From: Treponema sp.
GTDB taxonomy: Bacteria > Spirochaetota > Spirochaetia > Treponematales > Treponemataceae
Length of the DNA stretch: 26,037 nt
Direction of reading: 5' to 3'
Assembly: GCA_017614655.1 (NCBI GenBank)
Contig: JAGABO010000163.1
Coordinates: 1-26,037, forward strand
Below the pieces are notes generated by a model, which ran no database searches, was not told the DNA's origin, and saw only the letters and a list, made by a program, of their open reading frames with translations. Of the stretch, positions 1 through 8,182 are shown one piece after another; the stretch's first letter is position 1, and every line of letters starts with the position of its first letter. The position numbers were made by a program, and so were the translations under genes.

Positions 1-1107
1 ATTTGCAAGCCTTATGATAAGCGGCATAACCTTGTCTTTGAAAATAAAATAGCTTTCATCATCATCAACCTTAAAAACAAGAAGCTTAGGAAGTTCATTA
101 CGTTCAGAATTAGTAGTAAGGAAATTTAACCTTTCTTTAAGAGCTGCCTCTGAATACTGTCCCAGAAGCGGAACACCTACAGAATCCTTAAACTTGGAAA
201 TATCTGCCATGCTGTAATAATAAGGCGGATTGTTTAAAAGCTGCTCCATATTTTTAAATGCAACATCACGCTGTGCACGCTCCGTAGCACGGCTTTTATA
301 ATATGAAGTAATTATTTCCAGAAGGCTTACTGCCTGAAGAACGTTTACATCTTCCGGAGAAAAATCCTTAAGCTTGGTATAGTCCTGTTTTATAAAGTAA
401 AAAAGCTGACTCCAATAGTAGAAAGTTTCGCCTGTTTCCTGAATTACTTTAAGTGCATCTTCGGGTTTTGCAACAAACTGTGCAAAGAAACTTTTTATCG
501 AAAGCTCCTTACCCGGATTTGAAACGGTAAGCTTTTTCTGAAAATAGTCATGGCTCTCTTCTTTATGAAGAAGATTCTGCAGTTTATGAAGTGCTGTGTA
601 AACAAGTACTCCGACAGAAACGTTAGATGGGAAAAGAAGCGAAGGGACACCCTTTTCAAAAAGAATTGTGTAAAGAATTTTGTCGGAAAGTTCCTGTTTA
701 TCCAGAAGTTTATAAATAAAATCAGCGGCATTCTGCTGAGTTACAACTGTATGAGGCGTATGCTTGGGAAGATCATTAAAGTTCGGATAAGGAACAGTAA
801 TATTTGCTTCGATGTTTCTGTATACACCTGCATAGAATTCTACAAGATAAGGCACAACAAAAATGCAGTCCTTTCCCTGAACGGGAGAAATGGCAATCTG
901 TTTTTCTGATTCAAGTTTCTGAAGTTCTTCGTTCAGGTTTTCCATGTAAACACTGCTGCTGTAAACAACCAGATCTGAATTTTCGTTCATGTGATGCTGT
1001 GCATAGCGGTGCAGATAGTCAGCAAATTCATCAAAAGAAACCATGCAGCTTTTCTGTTTAGATGTGTAATACTTTAATAATGTAAGGATGTTTGCAGTTG
1101 TTGCCAT
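1..1107 (-). CDS. Conserved hypothetical protein, C-terminus off the window
   Basis: The reading frame is open for 369 codons from ATG at 1107 to the window edge without a stop, so only the N-terminal part is present. I do not recognise the family. The protein begins MATTANILTLLKYYTSKQ, has no signal peptide or membrane segment, is rich in Tyr, Phe, Leu and Lys, and looks mostly helical and cytosolic. The start is supported by a consensus promoter (TTGAAA, 17 nt, TATAAT) whose -10 ends 8 nt before the ATG, and by the absence of both a Shine-Dalgarno sequence and an alternative upstream start. It is the first gene after the symporter terminator and forms its own transcription unit. It may be a treponeme-specific family; that is a guess from not recognising it elsewhere. 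Confidence 0.8.
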   Translation of the reverse strand, partial: MATTANILTLLKYYTSKQKSCMVSFDEFADYLHRYAQHHMNENSDLVVYSSSVYMENLNEELQKLESEKQIAISPVQGKDCIFVVPYLVEFYAGVYRNIEANITVPYPNFNDLPKHTPHTVVTQQNAADFIYKLLDKQELSDKILYTILFEKGVPSLLFPSNVSVGVLVYTALHKLQNLLHKEESHDYFQKKLTVSNPGKELSIKSFFAQFVAKPEDALKVIQETGETFYYWSQLFYFIKQDYTKLKDFSPEDVNVLQAVSLLEIITSYYKSRATERAQRDVAFKNMEQLLNNPPYYYSMADISKFKDSVGVPLLGQYSEAALKERLNFLTTNSERNELPKLLVFKVDDDESYFIFKDKVMPLIIRLAN

Positions 1108-1115
1108 AATTGAAT

Positions 1116-1144
1116 ATTATAAATGAAAAATCACGGCTTTTCAA
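1116..1144 (-). promoter_or_regulatory. Sigma-70 promoter of the 1107 gene, predicted leaderless
   Basis: On the minus strand the -35 TTGAAA (1139-1144) and -10 TATAAT (1116-1121) are separated by exactly 17 nt. The ATG lies 8 nt beyond the -10, so a start site at the usual distance would leave a leader of 0-2 nt. There is no Shine-Dalgarno sequence before the ATG, which agrees. Confidence 0.75.
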
Positions 1145-1160
1145 TGAAAAAAGACCATAG

Positions 1161-1208
1161 AGACACTGCTTACGCACGAAAAAAAACTTCCATGCGTAAG
1201 ACGTGTCT
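1161..1208 (-). terminator. Hairpin terminator downstream of the alanine symporter gene
   Basis: AGACAC, a 2-nt mismatch and CTTACGCA (1161-1176) are mirrored by TGCGTAAG, a 2-nt mismatch and GTGTCT (1193-1208) around a 16-nt loop. Read on the minus strand the hairpin is followed by a stretch ending in six T residues (about 1147-1152), so it most likely ends the 1225-2655 transcript. The T-run starts about 9 nt after the stem, further away than in a textbook terminator. Confidence 0.6.
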
Positions 1209-1224
1209 TTAGGCCGCAGTAAAA

Positions 1225-2655
1225 TTACTGAAGTTTCGGATACTTGTTAAAATATTCTTTTGTTGACTTTGCCGCAATTCCGCTCAGTACGATAAGTGAG
1301 ATACAGTTTGGAATTGCCATAAGTCCGTTTGTAATGTCGGCAATTGTAAATACGGCACTTACTGTAAAATATGGACCGATTGCGACTGCTGCAATGTAAA
1401 CGAGACGGTAGATAAACACAAGAGTCATTTTTCCGTTTGCAAGATACTCAAGACACTTTTCTGAATAATAATCCCATCCGAGAATCGTCGTAAATGCAAA
1501 GAATGCAAGGCAGAGCATAAGAAGGAACTGAACGGAAATACCGTCACCGCCAAGGTCAAAAGAAAGGGCAGCAGCTGTAAGTTCAACACCTTTTTTACCT
1601 GCGCCTTCAAAAGCCGGATTACAGAGTGCAATTACGATTGCAAGACCTGTCATTGTACATACGATAAGAGTATCAATAACGGTACCGGTCATGTTTACAA
1701 GACCCTGTTCAACAGGTTCATTTGTCTGAACAGGAGCTGCAGCTATAGGAGCAGAACCTAAGCCTGCCTCGTTGGAGAAGATTCCGCGGGCTATACCTTT
1801 CTGCATTGATTCTGTAACCTGCTTGATTGTCCATCCGATTGCACCGCCGGCAGCAGCCTTCCATCCGAATGCTGATTTAAAGATAAGTGCAAATGCTGCA
1901 GGAATGTGTGTTGCATTCATGATAAGAACAGAGAGTCCGAGGAATACATAAATTATTGCCATTGCAGGAACAACTTTTTCTGCAACCTTAGAAATGCGCT
2001 TAAGTCCGCCTAAGATTACAAGAGCTGCACATGCCGTAACGACAGCACCGCCGATTACAGTTGCCCAGGTGTATTTGTTTCCAAAGAGTGTAAAGGCAAT
2101 GTTTGATGAATCAGGATCAAAAGCCATATTTACGGCCGATGTAATTCCGTTAATCTGAGTCATTGTTCCGATTCCGAGGAGTCCTGCAAGAACACCGAAG
2201 ATTGCAAAAAGAACGGCAAGCCACTTCCAGCTTTTTCCCATACCCTTTTCAATTGTATAGAAAGGACCGCCCAGAACATGACCGTCTTCCTTTACTTCGC
2301 GGTATTTGATTGCAAGCATACATTCAGCATACTTTGTTGCTGTTCCAAGAATTGCAGCAACCCACATCCAGAACAGAGCTCCCGGTCCACCAGCTGCAAT
2401 TGCAGTTGCAACACCTACAATATTTCCCGTTCCGATAGTTGCAGAAAGGGCTGTACAGAGGGCAGAAAATCCGGAAAGTTCACCGTGACCTTCGTTTTTC
2501 TTAAAAATTGATTTGAAGGCTCTTCCCAGTTTTGTAAACTGAATTCCGCGCAGCCGCAGGGTAAGAATAAGTCCCGTCAGAAGAATCAGGATGATAGTAG
2601 GAAGGCCCCACACAACATCATCGATTTGTCCAAGAATCGCATCAAACTTTTCCAT
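1225..2655 (-). CDS. alsT: Sodium:alanine/glycine symporter, AGCS family
   Basis: This is a 476-residue inner-membrane transporter of the AGCS (AlsT/DagA) family, which takes up alanine or glycine together with sodium. About ten hydrophobic helices are visible. The family signature with NEAGLGSAPIAAA is intact in the middle of the protein, and the N-terminal part has the characteristic sequence GTGNIVGVATAIAAGGPGAL. Length is normal for the family. The ATG at 2655 has AAGGAA a few bases upstream (AAAAAGGAATTAAACT). The gene appears to be transcribed alone: an extended -10 lies about 40 nt upstream and a hairpin follows the stop. The exact substrate (alanine, glycine or D-alanine) cannot be read from the sequence; the symbol is the general family name. 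Confidence 0.93.
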   Translation of the reverse strand: MEKFDAILGQIDDVVWGLPTIILILLTGLILTLRLRGIQFTKLGRAFKSIFKKNEGHGELSGFSALCTALSATIGTGNIVGVATAIAAGGPGALFWMWVAAILGTATKYAECMLAIKYREVKEDGHVLGGPFYTIEKGMGKSWKWLAVLFAIFGVLAGLLGIGTMTQINGITSAVNMAFDPDSSNIAFTLFGNKYTWATVIGGAVVTACAALVILGGLKRISKVAEKVVPAMAIIYVFLGLSVLIMNATHIPAAFALIFKSAFGWKAAAGGAIGWTIKQVTESMQKGIARGIFSNEAGLGSAPIAAAPVQTNEPVEQGLVNMTGTVIDTLIVCTMTGLAIVIALCNPAFEGAGKKGVELTAAALSFDLGGDGISVQFLLMLCLAFFAFTTILGWDYYSEKCLEYLANGKMTLVFIYRLVYIAAVAIGPYFTVSAVFTIADITNGLMAIPNCISLIVLSGIAAKSTKEYFNKYPKLQ

Positions 2656-2692
2656 AGTTTAATTCCTTTTTAACTTTTAATATAGTGTCAAC

Positions 2693-2701
2693 ATTCTACC
2701 A
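2693..2701 (-). promoter_or_regulatory. Extended -10 element for the symporter gene
   Basis: TGGTAGAAT on the minus strand matches the extended -10 form TGnTANAAT. No good -35 is visible at 16-18 nt. The predicted leader is about 30 nt and contains the AAGGAA ribosome binding site, unlike the leaderless promoters elsewhere in the window. Confidence 0.45.
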
Positions 2702-2761
2702 CAGTTATACAAAAACAGACAGCAAAAAAACATATTAAAATTGTAAAAAAGCGTATTATGC

Positions 2762-2789
2762 TTGTAAAAAGTTATAACGCTGGTATAAT
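2762..2789 (+). promoter_or_regulatory. Extended -10 promoter of the MinD-like gene, predicted leaderless
   Basis: TTGTAA (2762-2767), a 16-nt spacer and TATAAT (2784-2789) preceded by TGG (2781-2783), giving a perfect extended -10 TGnTATAAT. The ATG at 2797 begins 7 nt after the -10, at the expected transcription start. The promoter lies within a longer possible reading frame starting at 2758, which argues against that upstream start. Confidence 0.75.
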
Positions 2790-2796
2790 AGAAGAC

Positions 2797-3942
2797 ATGC
2801 AGATTATTCCGATAGCAAGCGGCAAAGGCGGGGTAGGAAAAAGTCTCCTGAGCGCAAACCTTGCCATAGCTTTAGGCCAGGCGGGAAAAAAAGTCCTGCT
2901 TGTTGATTTAGATCTTGGCGCCTCAAACCTTCATCTCGTCATCGGGCAGCAGTCCCCGAAAAACGGAATCGGTACATTCCTTACGGGACATTCAAAATTT
3001 GAAGACCTTATCATCAAAACCGAATACGAAAACGTAAGCTTCATTGCAGGCGACTCAGAAATTCCGGGCCTTACAACCCTCAAAGCATCGCAGAAAAATG
3101 AACTTATAAAATGTTTCATGAATGCAGACTTTGATTATCTGGTTCTGGATCTTGGAGCAGGAACACATCTTACAATTCTCGATATGTTCCTTCTTTCTCC
3201 GCAGGGAATCGTTGTTACTGCCCCTACAGTTACTGCAACACTCAACGGATATCTCTTCCTCAAGAACATCGTATTCCGCATGATGTATAACACATACAAA
3301 AAGAATTCTCCCGGATACAACTATCTTGAATCCCTTAAAAAAGATACTTCATCACTCCAGAGGCTTTATATTCCAAAACTGATAGAGATTCTGGAAAAAG
3401 AAGATCCGGAAGGTACAGAGCTTTTTAAAAACCGCATGAAGGAATTTCGTCCGCGTCTTGTCCTTAACATGATTGACGATCCTAAAGATGCAGATAAAGC
3501 TCAGAAAATACGCCGTTCCTGCCAGCAGTATCTTGGTCTGGACATAGAACATCTCGGAGTTGTCTACCGTGATAATCTTCAGGATAAAGCACTTGCATCA
3601 AGACTTCCTGTTGTTGTTTATAAGCCGCAGTCAATAATCGGACAGGCAATTTTCCGCATTGCAGAAAAAATCATCCAGAGCGAAACATTAAGTTTTGATG
3701 AAGACTACGACATTACAATGGCAAGCGACACTTCTTTTGCAATAGCAACAGAAGAAGCCACCGATGACTTTGGTCAGAAGATGGCTTATGTAGAAGAACT
3801 TGCCGGAACGGGAGCTCTTACTTCGGGAGAACTCGCAGAAACCCTCAGACAGCAGCAGTATGAACTTGACCATCTCAGGAACGAAAATACTCTTCTTAAG
3901 AAAAAGCTTCTTGAAGCTGCGGCAAAAGGGTTTAAAGTTTAA
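2797..3942 (+). CDS. MinD/ParA-family P-loop ATPase with C-terminal coiled coil
   Basis: The protein belongs to the SIMIBI-class MinD/FlhG/ParA ATPases. Counting from the ATG at 2797 (381 residues), the deviant Walker A motif GKGGVGKS is at residues 9-16, followed by the typical KVLLVDLDLGASNLH segment and YLVLDLGAG. A segment around residues 185-230 is longer than in MinD. The last ~35 residues are strongly heptad-like (LRQQQYELDHLRNENTLLKK), predicting a coiled coil instead of the amphipathic membrane-targeting helix of MinD. The frame is open from 2758, but the upstream ATG lies inside the promoter, so 2797 is preferred. It precedes lgt by 24 nt and is probably co-transcribed with it. Role (division, flagella or envelope positioning) cannot be told; the FlhG-like resemblance is only general. 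Confidence 0.88.
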   Translation: MQIIPIASGKGGVGKSLLSANLAIALGQAGKKVLLVDLDLGASNLHLVIGQQSPKNGIGTFLTGHSKFEDLIIKTEYENVSFIAGDSEIPGLTTLKASQKNELIKCFMNADFDYLVLDLGAGTHLTILDMFLLSPQGIVVTAPTVTATLNGYLFLKNIVFRMMYNTYKKNSPGYNYLESLKKDTSSLQRLYIPKLIEILEKEDPEGTELFKNRMKEFRPRLVLNMIDDPKDADKAQKIRRSCQQYLGLDIEHLGVVYRDNLQDKALASRLPVVVYKPQSIIGQAIFRIAEKIIQSETLSFDEDYDITMASDTSFAIATEEATDDFGQKMAYVEELAGTGALTSGELAETLRQQQYELDHLRNENTLLKKKLLEAAAKGFKV

Positions 3943-3966
3943 CAGTCTAAAATAAGGAATCATAGA

Positions 3967-5016
3967 ATGAACTTTTTGTACATCAACTACCCCTCATGGA
4001 TTAAACCGGAAATAATTCCGGGAGTGCAGTTTCTCCGCTGGTATGGCCTCATGTATATCTTTGCATTTGCAACTGCTTTCATTATCTTAAGGAAACAGAA
4101 AAAAGAAGGTGTTCTTGATGAACCCGGATTTAAGGCTACAGATGATGATTTATTTTCGTTCATTACGTGGGGAATCGTATTTCTTCTTTTAGGCGCACGT
4201 ATTTTTTCTACACTTGTTTACAGTAAATATAATCCGTCTGATCCGTCCTCTGTTGATTATCTTCATAAGCCATGGCTTATTTTCTGGCCTTTTAATGCAC
4301 AGGGAAAATTTACGGGGCTTGCAGGCATGAGCTATCACGGAGGTTTTATAGGCGGTCTTATCGGAATGATCCTCTGGTGTTTCATAAAGAAAAGAAATCT
4401 CTGGAAATGGATTGATGCAATGTGCGTTGCAATTCCGGCAGGTTATACTTTCGGTCGCATAGGAAACTTTCTTAACGGCGAACTTTACGGCCGAATCACA
4501 ACTGCTCCCTGGGGAATGATTTTTCAGAGAAAAGAAATGCTTTCGGACGGAGAAATACACACAATTCCGATTGCAGAAACATTCAGTTCAAGTCTTGAAT
4601 GGGTACAGAAGTTCGCAGCAGAATGCGGACTTAAAATAGAAGAAGGCGTAAGAACGGTAAATCTTCCGCGCCATCCGAGCCAGCTTTACGAAGCTATTTT
4701 TGAAGGACTCGTTCTCTTTGCAATACTCTGGTTCCTCAGAAAGAAGAAACCTTTTGACGGCTTTATCGGAGGCTGTTACACAATCGGATACGGACTTGTA
4801 CGCTTTGTAATTGAATACTTCAGACAGCCCGACTCAAACATGGGTTACAAGCTTGGAAACAAAAGCGGCGAGCTCTACATGAACACGTCGTTCTTTAACA
4901 TTTCGACAGGACAGATTCTCTGCTTCCTTATGATAACAGGCGGCATCGGAATCCTGATCGGCTGTTACATTTACAGTAAAAAGAAGCTCAATAAAACAAC
5001 AGATACTAAAAAATAG
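3967..5016 (+). CDS. lgt: Prolipoprotein diacylglyceryl transferase
   Basis: Lgt transfers diacylglycerol from phosphatidylglycerol to the lipobox cysteine of preprolipoproteins at the inner membrane, the first step of lipoprotein maturation. The 349-residue protein keeps the key positions: Tyr26 in WYGLMY, His124 in SYHGGFIGG, Arg164, Asn167 and Glu172 in GRIGNFLNGELYGR, the HPSQLYEA motif near 236-243, and the C-terminal RFVIEYFRQPD segment. It has about seven membrane helices and a somewhat long insert between the active-site loop and HPSQLYEA. AAGGAA sits 7 nt before the ATG. The gene follows the MinD-like ATPase and ends at a strong terminator. It is relevant to the several lipoproteins encoded in this window. 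Confidence 0.97.
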   Translation: MNFLYINYPSWIKPEIIPGVQFLRWYGLMYIFAFATAFIILRKQKKEGVLDEPGFKATDDDLFSFITWGIVFLLLGARIFSTLVYSKYNPSDPSSVDYLHKPWLIFWPFNAQGKFTGLAGMSYHGGFIGGLIGMILWCFIKKRNLWKWIDAMCVAIPAGYTFGRIGNFLNGELYGRITTAPWGMIFQRKEMLSDGEIHTIPIAETFSSSLEWVQKFAAECGLKIEEGVRTVNLPRHPSQLYEAIFEGLVLFAILWFLRKKKPFDGFIGGCYTIGYGLVRFVIEYFRQPDSNMGYKLGNKSGELYMNTSFFNISTGQILCFLMITGGIGILIGCYIYSKKKLNKTTDTKK

Positions 5017-5033
5017 TTTTTTACATAATAAAT

Positions 5034-5109
5034 GAAGCATAACTTCCGGAGCAGAAAATCCGTCTGAAAACGAATTTTACAGCGAAAAGAAGTTATGCTT
5101 CTTTTTTTT
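5034..5109 (+). terminator. Rho-independent terminator of lgt with a branched loop
   Basis: GAAGCATAACTTC (5034-5046) and GAAGTTATGCTTC (5089-5101) form a perfect 13-bp stem followed by eight T residues (5102-5109) that run into the stop codon of the convergent gene. The 42-nt loop can itself fold into two small hairpins: CGGA/TCCG (5047-5062) and CTG-AAAA/TTTT-a-CAG (within 5063-5082). Confidence 0.85.
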
Positions 5110-6280
5110 AGTGATGGAAAAGCCTTATTCCGTTAAAGGCCATTGCAATACCATAACGGTTACATTCTTCTATTACATTGTCATCACGAACTGAACCGCC
5201 CGGCTGTGCTATTACCTTAACACCGCTTCTGTGTGCACGGATAATGTTATCTCCAAACGGGAAGAATGCATCGCTTCCTAAGGCAACATCTGTATTCTTA
5301 GAAATCCATTCCTTACGTTCTTCACGTGTAAAAGGCTCCGGCTTTTCCTTAAAGAAGTTCTGCCATACACCTTCTGCAAGAACATCATCATAATCATCAC
5401 TTGTATAAACGTCGATTGTGTTGTCACGGTCGGCACGCTTGATGTCGTCCTTAAACTTAAGTCCAAGAACCTTCGGAGACTGACGGAGCCACCACTTGTC
5501 TGCCTTATCTCCTGCAAGGCGTGTACAGTGAATGCGGCTCTGCTGGCCTGCACCGATTCCGATTGCCTGTCCGTCTTTAACATAGCAGACAGAATTAGAC
5601 TGAGTGTATTTAAGAATGATAAGAGCAATCAAAAGATTGTCACGTTCTTCCTTAGAAATTGTCTTGTTCTCCGTAACAAAATTAGAAAGAGCATTATCAT
5701 CAATTTTTATAAAGTTGTGGCCCTGTTCAAAAGTTACTCCGAATACCTGCTTTTTCTCTGATTCAGCAGGAACGTAGCTTTCGTCAATTTTAAGAATACA
5801 GTAGCCGCCCTTCTTTTTTGCCTTAAGGATTTCGAGGGCATCGTCATCATAATCCGGGGCTATGATTCCGTCAGAAACTTCTTTCTTGATAAGAAGAGCT
5901 GTTGCCTTGTCACATCTGTCACTGAGCGAGATAAAGTCTCCGAAGCTGGACATTCTGTCGGCACCACGCGCACGGGCATAAGCACAGGCTAAAGGTGTAA
6001 GTTCAACATCATCCGTGTAATAGATTTTTTTAAGAGTGTCACTTAAAGGACGTCCGATTGCCGCTCCGGCAGGAGAAACATGTTTAAAACTTGTTGCTGC
6101 AGGAAGGCCGGTTGCTTCTTTTAATTCTTTTACAAGCTGCCAGCCGTTAAGTGCATCAAGCAGGTTAATGTAACCCGGTCTGCCGTTCAGAACTGTAATC
6201 GGCAGATCTCCGTTCTCCATAAAAACCCGGGCGGGTTTCTGGTTAGGATTGCATCCGTACTTTAATTCGATTTCTTTCAT
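5108..6280 (-). CDS. purH: AICAR formyltransferase, stand-alone (PurH C-terminal domain only)
   Basis: This is the transformylase half of PurH, which adds a formyl group from 10-formyl-THF to AICAR to make FAICAR in the ninth step of purine synthesis. Visible family marks are LKYGCNPNQKPA at the N-terminus (NPxQ motif), the catalytic Lys-His pair in SFKHVSPAGAA (Lys66-His67), and IAQPGGSVRDD near the C-terminus. At 390 residues it lacks the ~190-residue N-terminal MGS-like IMP cyclohydrolase domain of the usual ~510-residue bifunctional enzyme. No coding potential for that domain lies upstream, so this is not a simple frameshift. The ATG at 6280 has no Shine-Dalgarno sequence but a -10 box 9 nt before it. 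IMP cyclohydrolase must be encoded elsewhere or be missing. Confidence 0.93.
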   Translation of the reverse strand: MKEIELKYGCNPNQKPARVFMENGDLPITVLNGRPGYINLLDALNGWQLVKELKEATGLPAATSFKHVSPAGAAIGRPLSDTLKKIYYTDDVELTPLACAYARARGADRMSSFGDFISLSDRCDKATALLIKKEVSDGIIAPDYDDDALEILKAKKKGGYCILKIDESYVPAESEKKQVFGVTFEQGHNFIKIDDNALSNFVTENKTISKEERDNLLIALIILKYTQSNSVCYVKDGQAIGIGAGQQSRIHCTRLAGDKADKWWLRQSPKVLGLKFKDDIKRADRDNTIDVYTSDDYDDVLAEGVWQNFFKEKPEPFTREERKEWISKNTDVALGSDAFFPFGDNIIRAHRSGVKVIAQPGGSVRDDNVIEECNRYGIAMAFNGIRLFHH

Positions 6281-6318
6281 AGTGCGCTCATTCTAAATGA
6301 AAAAGCGCACTTTAACAA
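6281..6318 (-). promoter_or_regulatory. Promoter with inverted repeat before the AICAR transformylase gene
   Basis: On the minus strand TTGTTA (6313-6318), 17 nt and TAGAAT (6290-6295) form a good promoter whose -10 ends 9 nt before the ATG. A perfect 7-bp inverted repeat, AGTGCGC (6281-6287) and GCGCACT (6305-6311), brackets the -10, and an inner repeat TCATT/AATGA lies between the arms. One arm lies in the spacer and the other lies directly against the start codon. It could be a repressor operator or a small hairpin. Confidence 0.6.
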
Positions 6319-6334
6319 GACGGGGGAAAAAAGC

Positions 6335-7240
6335 TTACTTTATTCTCTCTGCGAAACTTCTGCACTCTGCAGCTTCCGCAGTAAAACCGCCGGCTTCGTA
6401 AATTTCTGCAGCCCAGAGTGCAAGAGAAAAAGCCTCTTCCTTATCTTTTGCAGACGGATTTCCCTTTAACAGAATGCGGGAAGCTGCCATGTAGTCAAGG
6501 GCAATTGCAGGCGTATTTTCTGCATCGCGGTCGTATTTAAGAGCAAGTTTTACGGCTTCTAGGGCAGCGTCTTTCTGACCGGAAAGAGAACGAGAGCGGG
6601 CTACGGAATACCAGTCCATTCCGATTTCGCTAAGATAGCGGTTTTTTGTGTGAAGGTTTGCAGCTTTAAGATAATTTTCTTCTGCGTCCTTATAGTTTCC
6701 CTTTAACACAAAAATATCACCCTTTGTTCTGTAAACATAACCGGTGTAATAAATTTCTTTAGAAATTGATTTTTCTACTGAATCAAGTACAGAAAGGTAT
6801 TCATCATATCTGGTTTCTTTTTTTGCAAGGGCAAGTTTAATTTCATAAATTTTCTGAACGCTCGAAAGCACTTCCGGATCAGAAGAACGCCGTGCAAATA
6901 CCAGCGCATCAGAAAGGATTTTCTCTGCCGAAGAATTCAAAAAACTTTTTTCCGGCGGAGCTTTTATTTCGCCGAGCACATCAACATCAATTTTATAAAC
7001 AACTCCGGAAAGACAGATTTTACACAGAAGGTCAGATGCATCAACAGAAACGGCATAATTAAAAGCCTGTGTAAGATGAGAATACGCTTTTTCGAACTGA
7101 CCGGAAGAAAGCTCGCTCACTGCAGTTTCGTAACGTTCATCAGCTTTTGCAGAAACATCAGAAACCTGCATGGCACGTTTTGGAGCAGAAGAGCAGGAAA
7201 TCAAAAAGAGCGGTAAAAAAAGAAAAGAAAGATGCCTCAT
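6335..7240 (-). CDS. TPR-like lipoprotein of the Mla cluster
   Basis: A 301-residue predicted lipoprotein: N-terminal hydrophobic stretch and lipobox LISC with Cys16 followed by SSAPK. The rest is helical with TPR-like repeats (for example GNYKDAEENYLKAANLH and GQKDAALEAVKLALKYD). The ATG immediately follows the stop codon of mlaD, and CGGAG sits about 8 nt before it within the end of mlaD, so translation is probably coupled. The lipid anchor puts it in the periplasm, at the inner or outer membrane. Its place at the end of the transporter genes suggests a partner of the MCE protein, perhaps doing a job done by MlaA/MlaC elsewhere, but there is no sequence resemblance to those and this is inference only. 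Confidence 0.8.
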   Translation of the reverse strand: MRHLSFLFLPLFLISCSSAPKRAMQVSDVSAKADERYETAVSELSSGQFEKAYSHLTQAFNYAVSVDASDLLCKICLSGVVYKIDVDVLGEIKAPPEKSFLNSSAEKILSDALVFARRSSDPEVLSSVQKIYEIKLALAKKETRYDEYLSVLDSVEKSISKEIYYTGYVYRTKGDIFVLKGNYKDAEENYLKAANLHTKNRYLSEIGMDWYSVARSRSLSGQKDAALEAVKLALKYDRDAENTPAIALDYMAASRILLKGNPSAKDKEEAFSLALWAAEIYEAGGFTAEAAECRSFAERIK

Positions 7241-8170
7241 TTAAAACTCCGTACTTCTTAAGTGAGTAGTTGCAGAAGATTCTGCAGAACGGTCAGGAAC
7301 ACCGCCTCTTATGAGAGGATTGTTTTTAACTCCGGTAAGCACATCCTGAACCTGAACAAGCACCGTGTTAAGCTGACCAAGTGCCGTATCAATCTCGGGC
7401 GCTGCTTTTTCTACAATCTTGTCTGCATTTCCTGCAAGGGAAGAAAAGTCATCCGTAATGGAAGTAAGGTTTGTTAAAACAGTTGATATTTCTCCGGAAA
7501 GTTCAGGACCAAGAAGCTTTGGAACTGCCCCGTCTGAACTGGAAAGAAGTGCAAGAACTCCGTTAAGGTTTCCGGTTAATACTACGACGTTATCAAGAAT
7601 TTTTCTGAGGGAAGTTTCGCCCTTTCCTTCTACAGCAGTATTCACGTTAGAAAGAAGTGAGTTTACGTTATCCAGAAGAACGGAAACTTTGTTCATAAGA
7701 ATACCGATGGAGTCTGTCTGACTTACTATCGTATTTTTTTCCTGTGCAATAAGTTCAAGCCCCTGTGGTGAATCACTTCTGTAAATTTCACTTCCGCTTT
7801 CGAGAATCCGTTCACTTTTTCCGGGATGGAGCTTAAAAGAGGAACCAAGGCCTATAGGACTTACGGCAAACTGCACAAGAGAATTTTCCCTTACGTATTC
7901 TTCATATTCACCGAGGACATAATAATCAACACGAACCATGGAACCGTCAAGTTTGATTCCGTTTATCTTCCCTATCGAAAAACCTTTGTAAGTCAGATCC
8001 ATTCCGACTGTAAGACCTTCACCGCTTTCGAAAAAAGTATAATAAAGGTTTCTTTTTGCAAACCAGTTGTTGCTTGCACCGATAGAAAAAATAAGGGCAA
8101 CAAGACCTGCCAGTGCAAGAAGGGAGAAGAATCCGACTATTTTATCTGCAAAGCGAATTTTAAATTTCAT
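7241..8170 (-). CDS. mlaD: MCE-domain substrate-binding protein of a phospholipid ABC transporter
   Basis: MlaD-type protein of an MCE lipid transporter, anchored in the inner membrane. The 309 residues comprise a single N-terminal membrane helix (about 11-31), one MCE domain (about 40-116, with GLTVGMDLTYKGFSIGKI and the conserved PIGLGSSF segment), and a long helical C-terminal region (about 140-290) ending with NNPLIRGGVPDR, a motif common in this family. A single MCE domain predicts a hexameric ring like E. coli MlaD, while the long helical tail is closer to proteins that span more of the periplasm. It starts 12 nt after the ATPase stop and abuts the lipoprotein gene. Confidence 0.92.
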   Translation of the reverse strand: MKFKIRFADKIVGFFSLLALAGLVALIFSIGASNNWFAKRNLYYTFFESGEGLTVGMDLTYKGFSIGKINGIKLDGSMVRVDYYVLGEYEEYVRENSLVQFAVSPIGLGSSFKLHPGKSERILESGSEIYRSDSPQGLELIAQEKNTIVSQTDSIGILMNKVSVLLDNVNSLLSNVNTAVEGKGETSLRKILDNVVVLTGNLNGVLALLSSSDGAVPKLLGPELSGEISTVLTNLTSITDDFSSLAGNADKIVEKAAPEIDTALGQLNTVLVQVQDVLTGVKNNPLIRGGVPDRSAESSATTHLRSTEF

Positions 8171-8182
8171 GGTTACTATATT

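Noticed and set aside
550..1061. Plus-strand open frames within the first kilobase
   Set aside because: They lie opposite a continuous 369-codon minus-strand frame with a consensus promoter and are its shadows.
2758..2796. Upstream ATG extending the MinD-like protein by 13 residues
   Set aside because: The extension runs through a consensus extended -10 promoter, and family similarity begins at MQIIPIASGKGG.
5168..6200. Frameshifted PurH N-terminal domain as explanation for the short protein
   Set aside because: The missing domain would have to be upstream of 6280, where only 54 nt of promoter sequence separate it from the lipoprotein gene; nothing resembling the domain is there.
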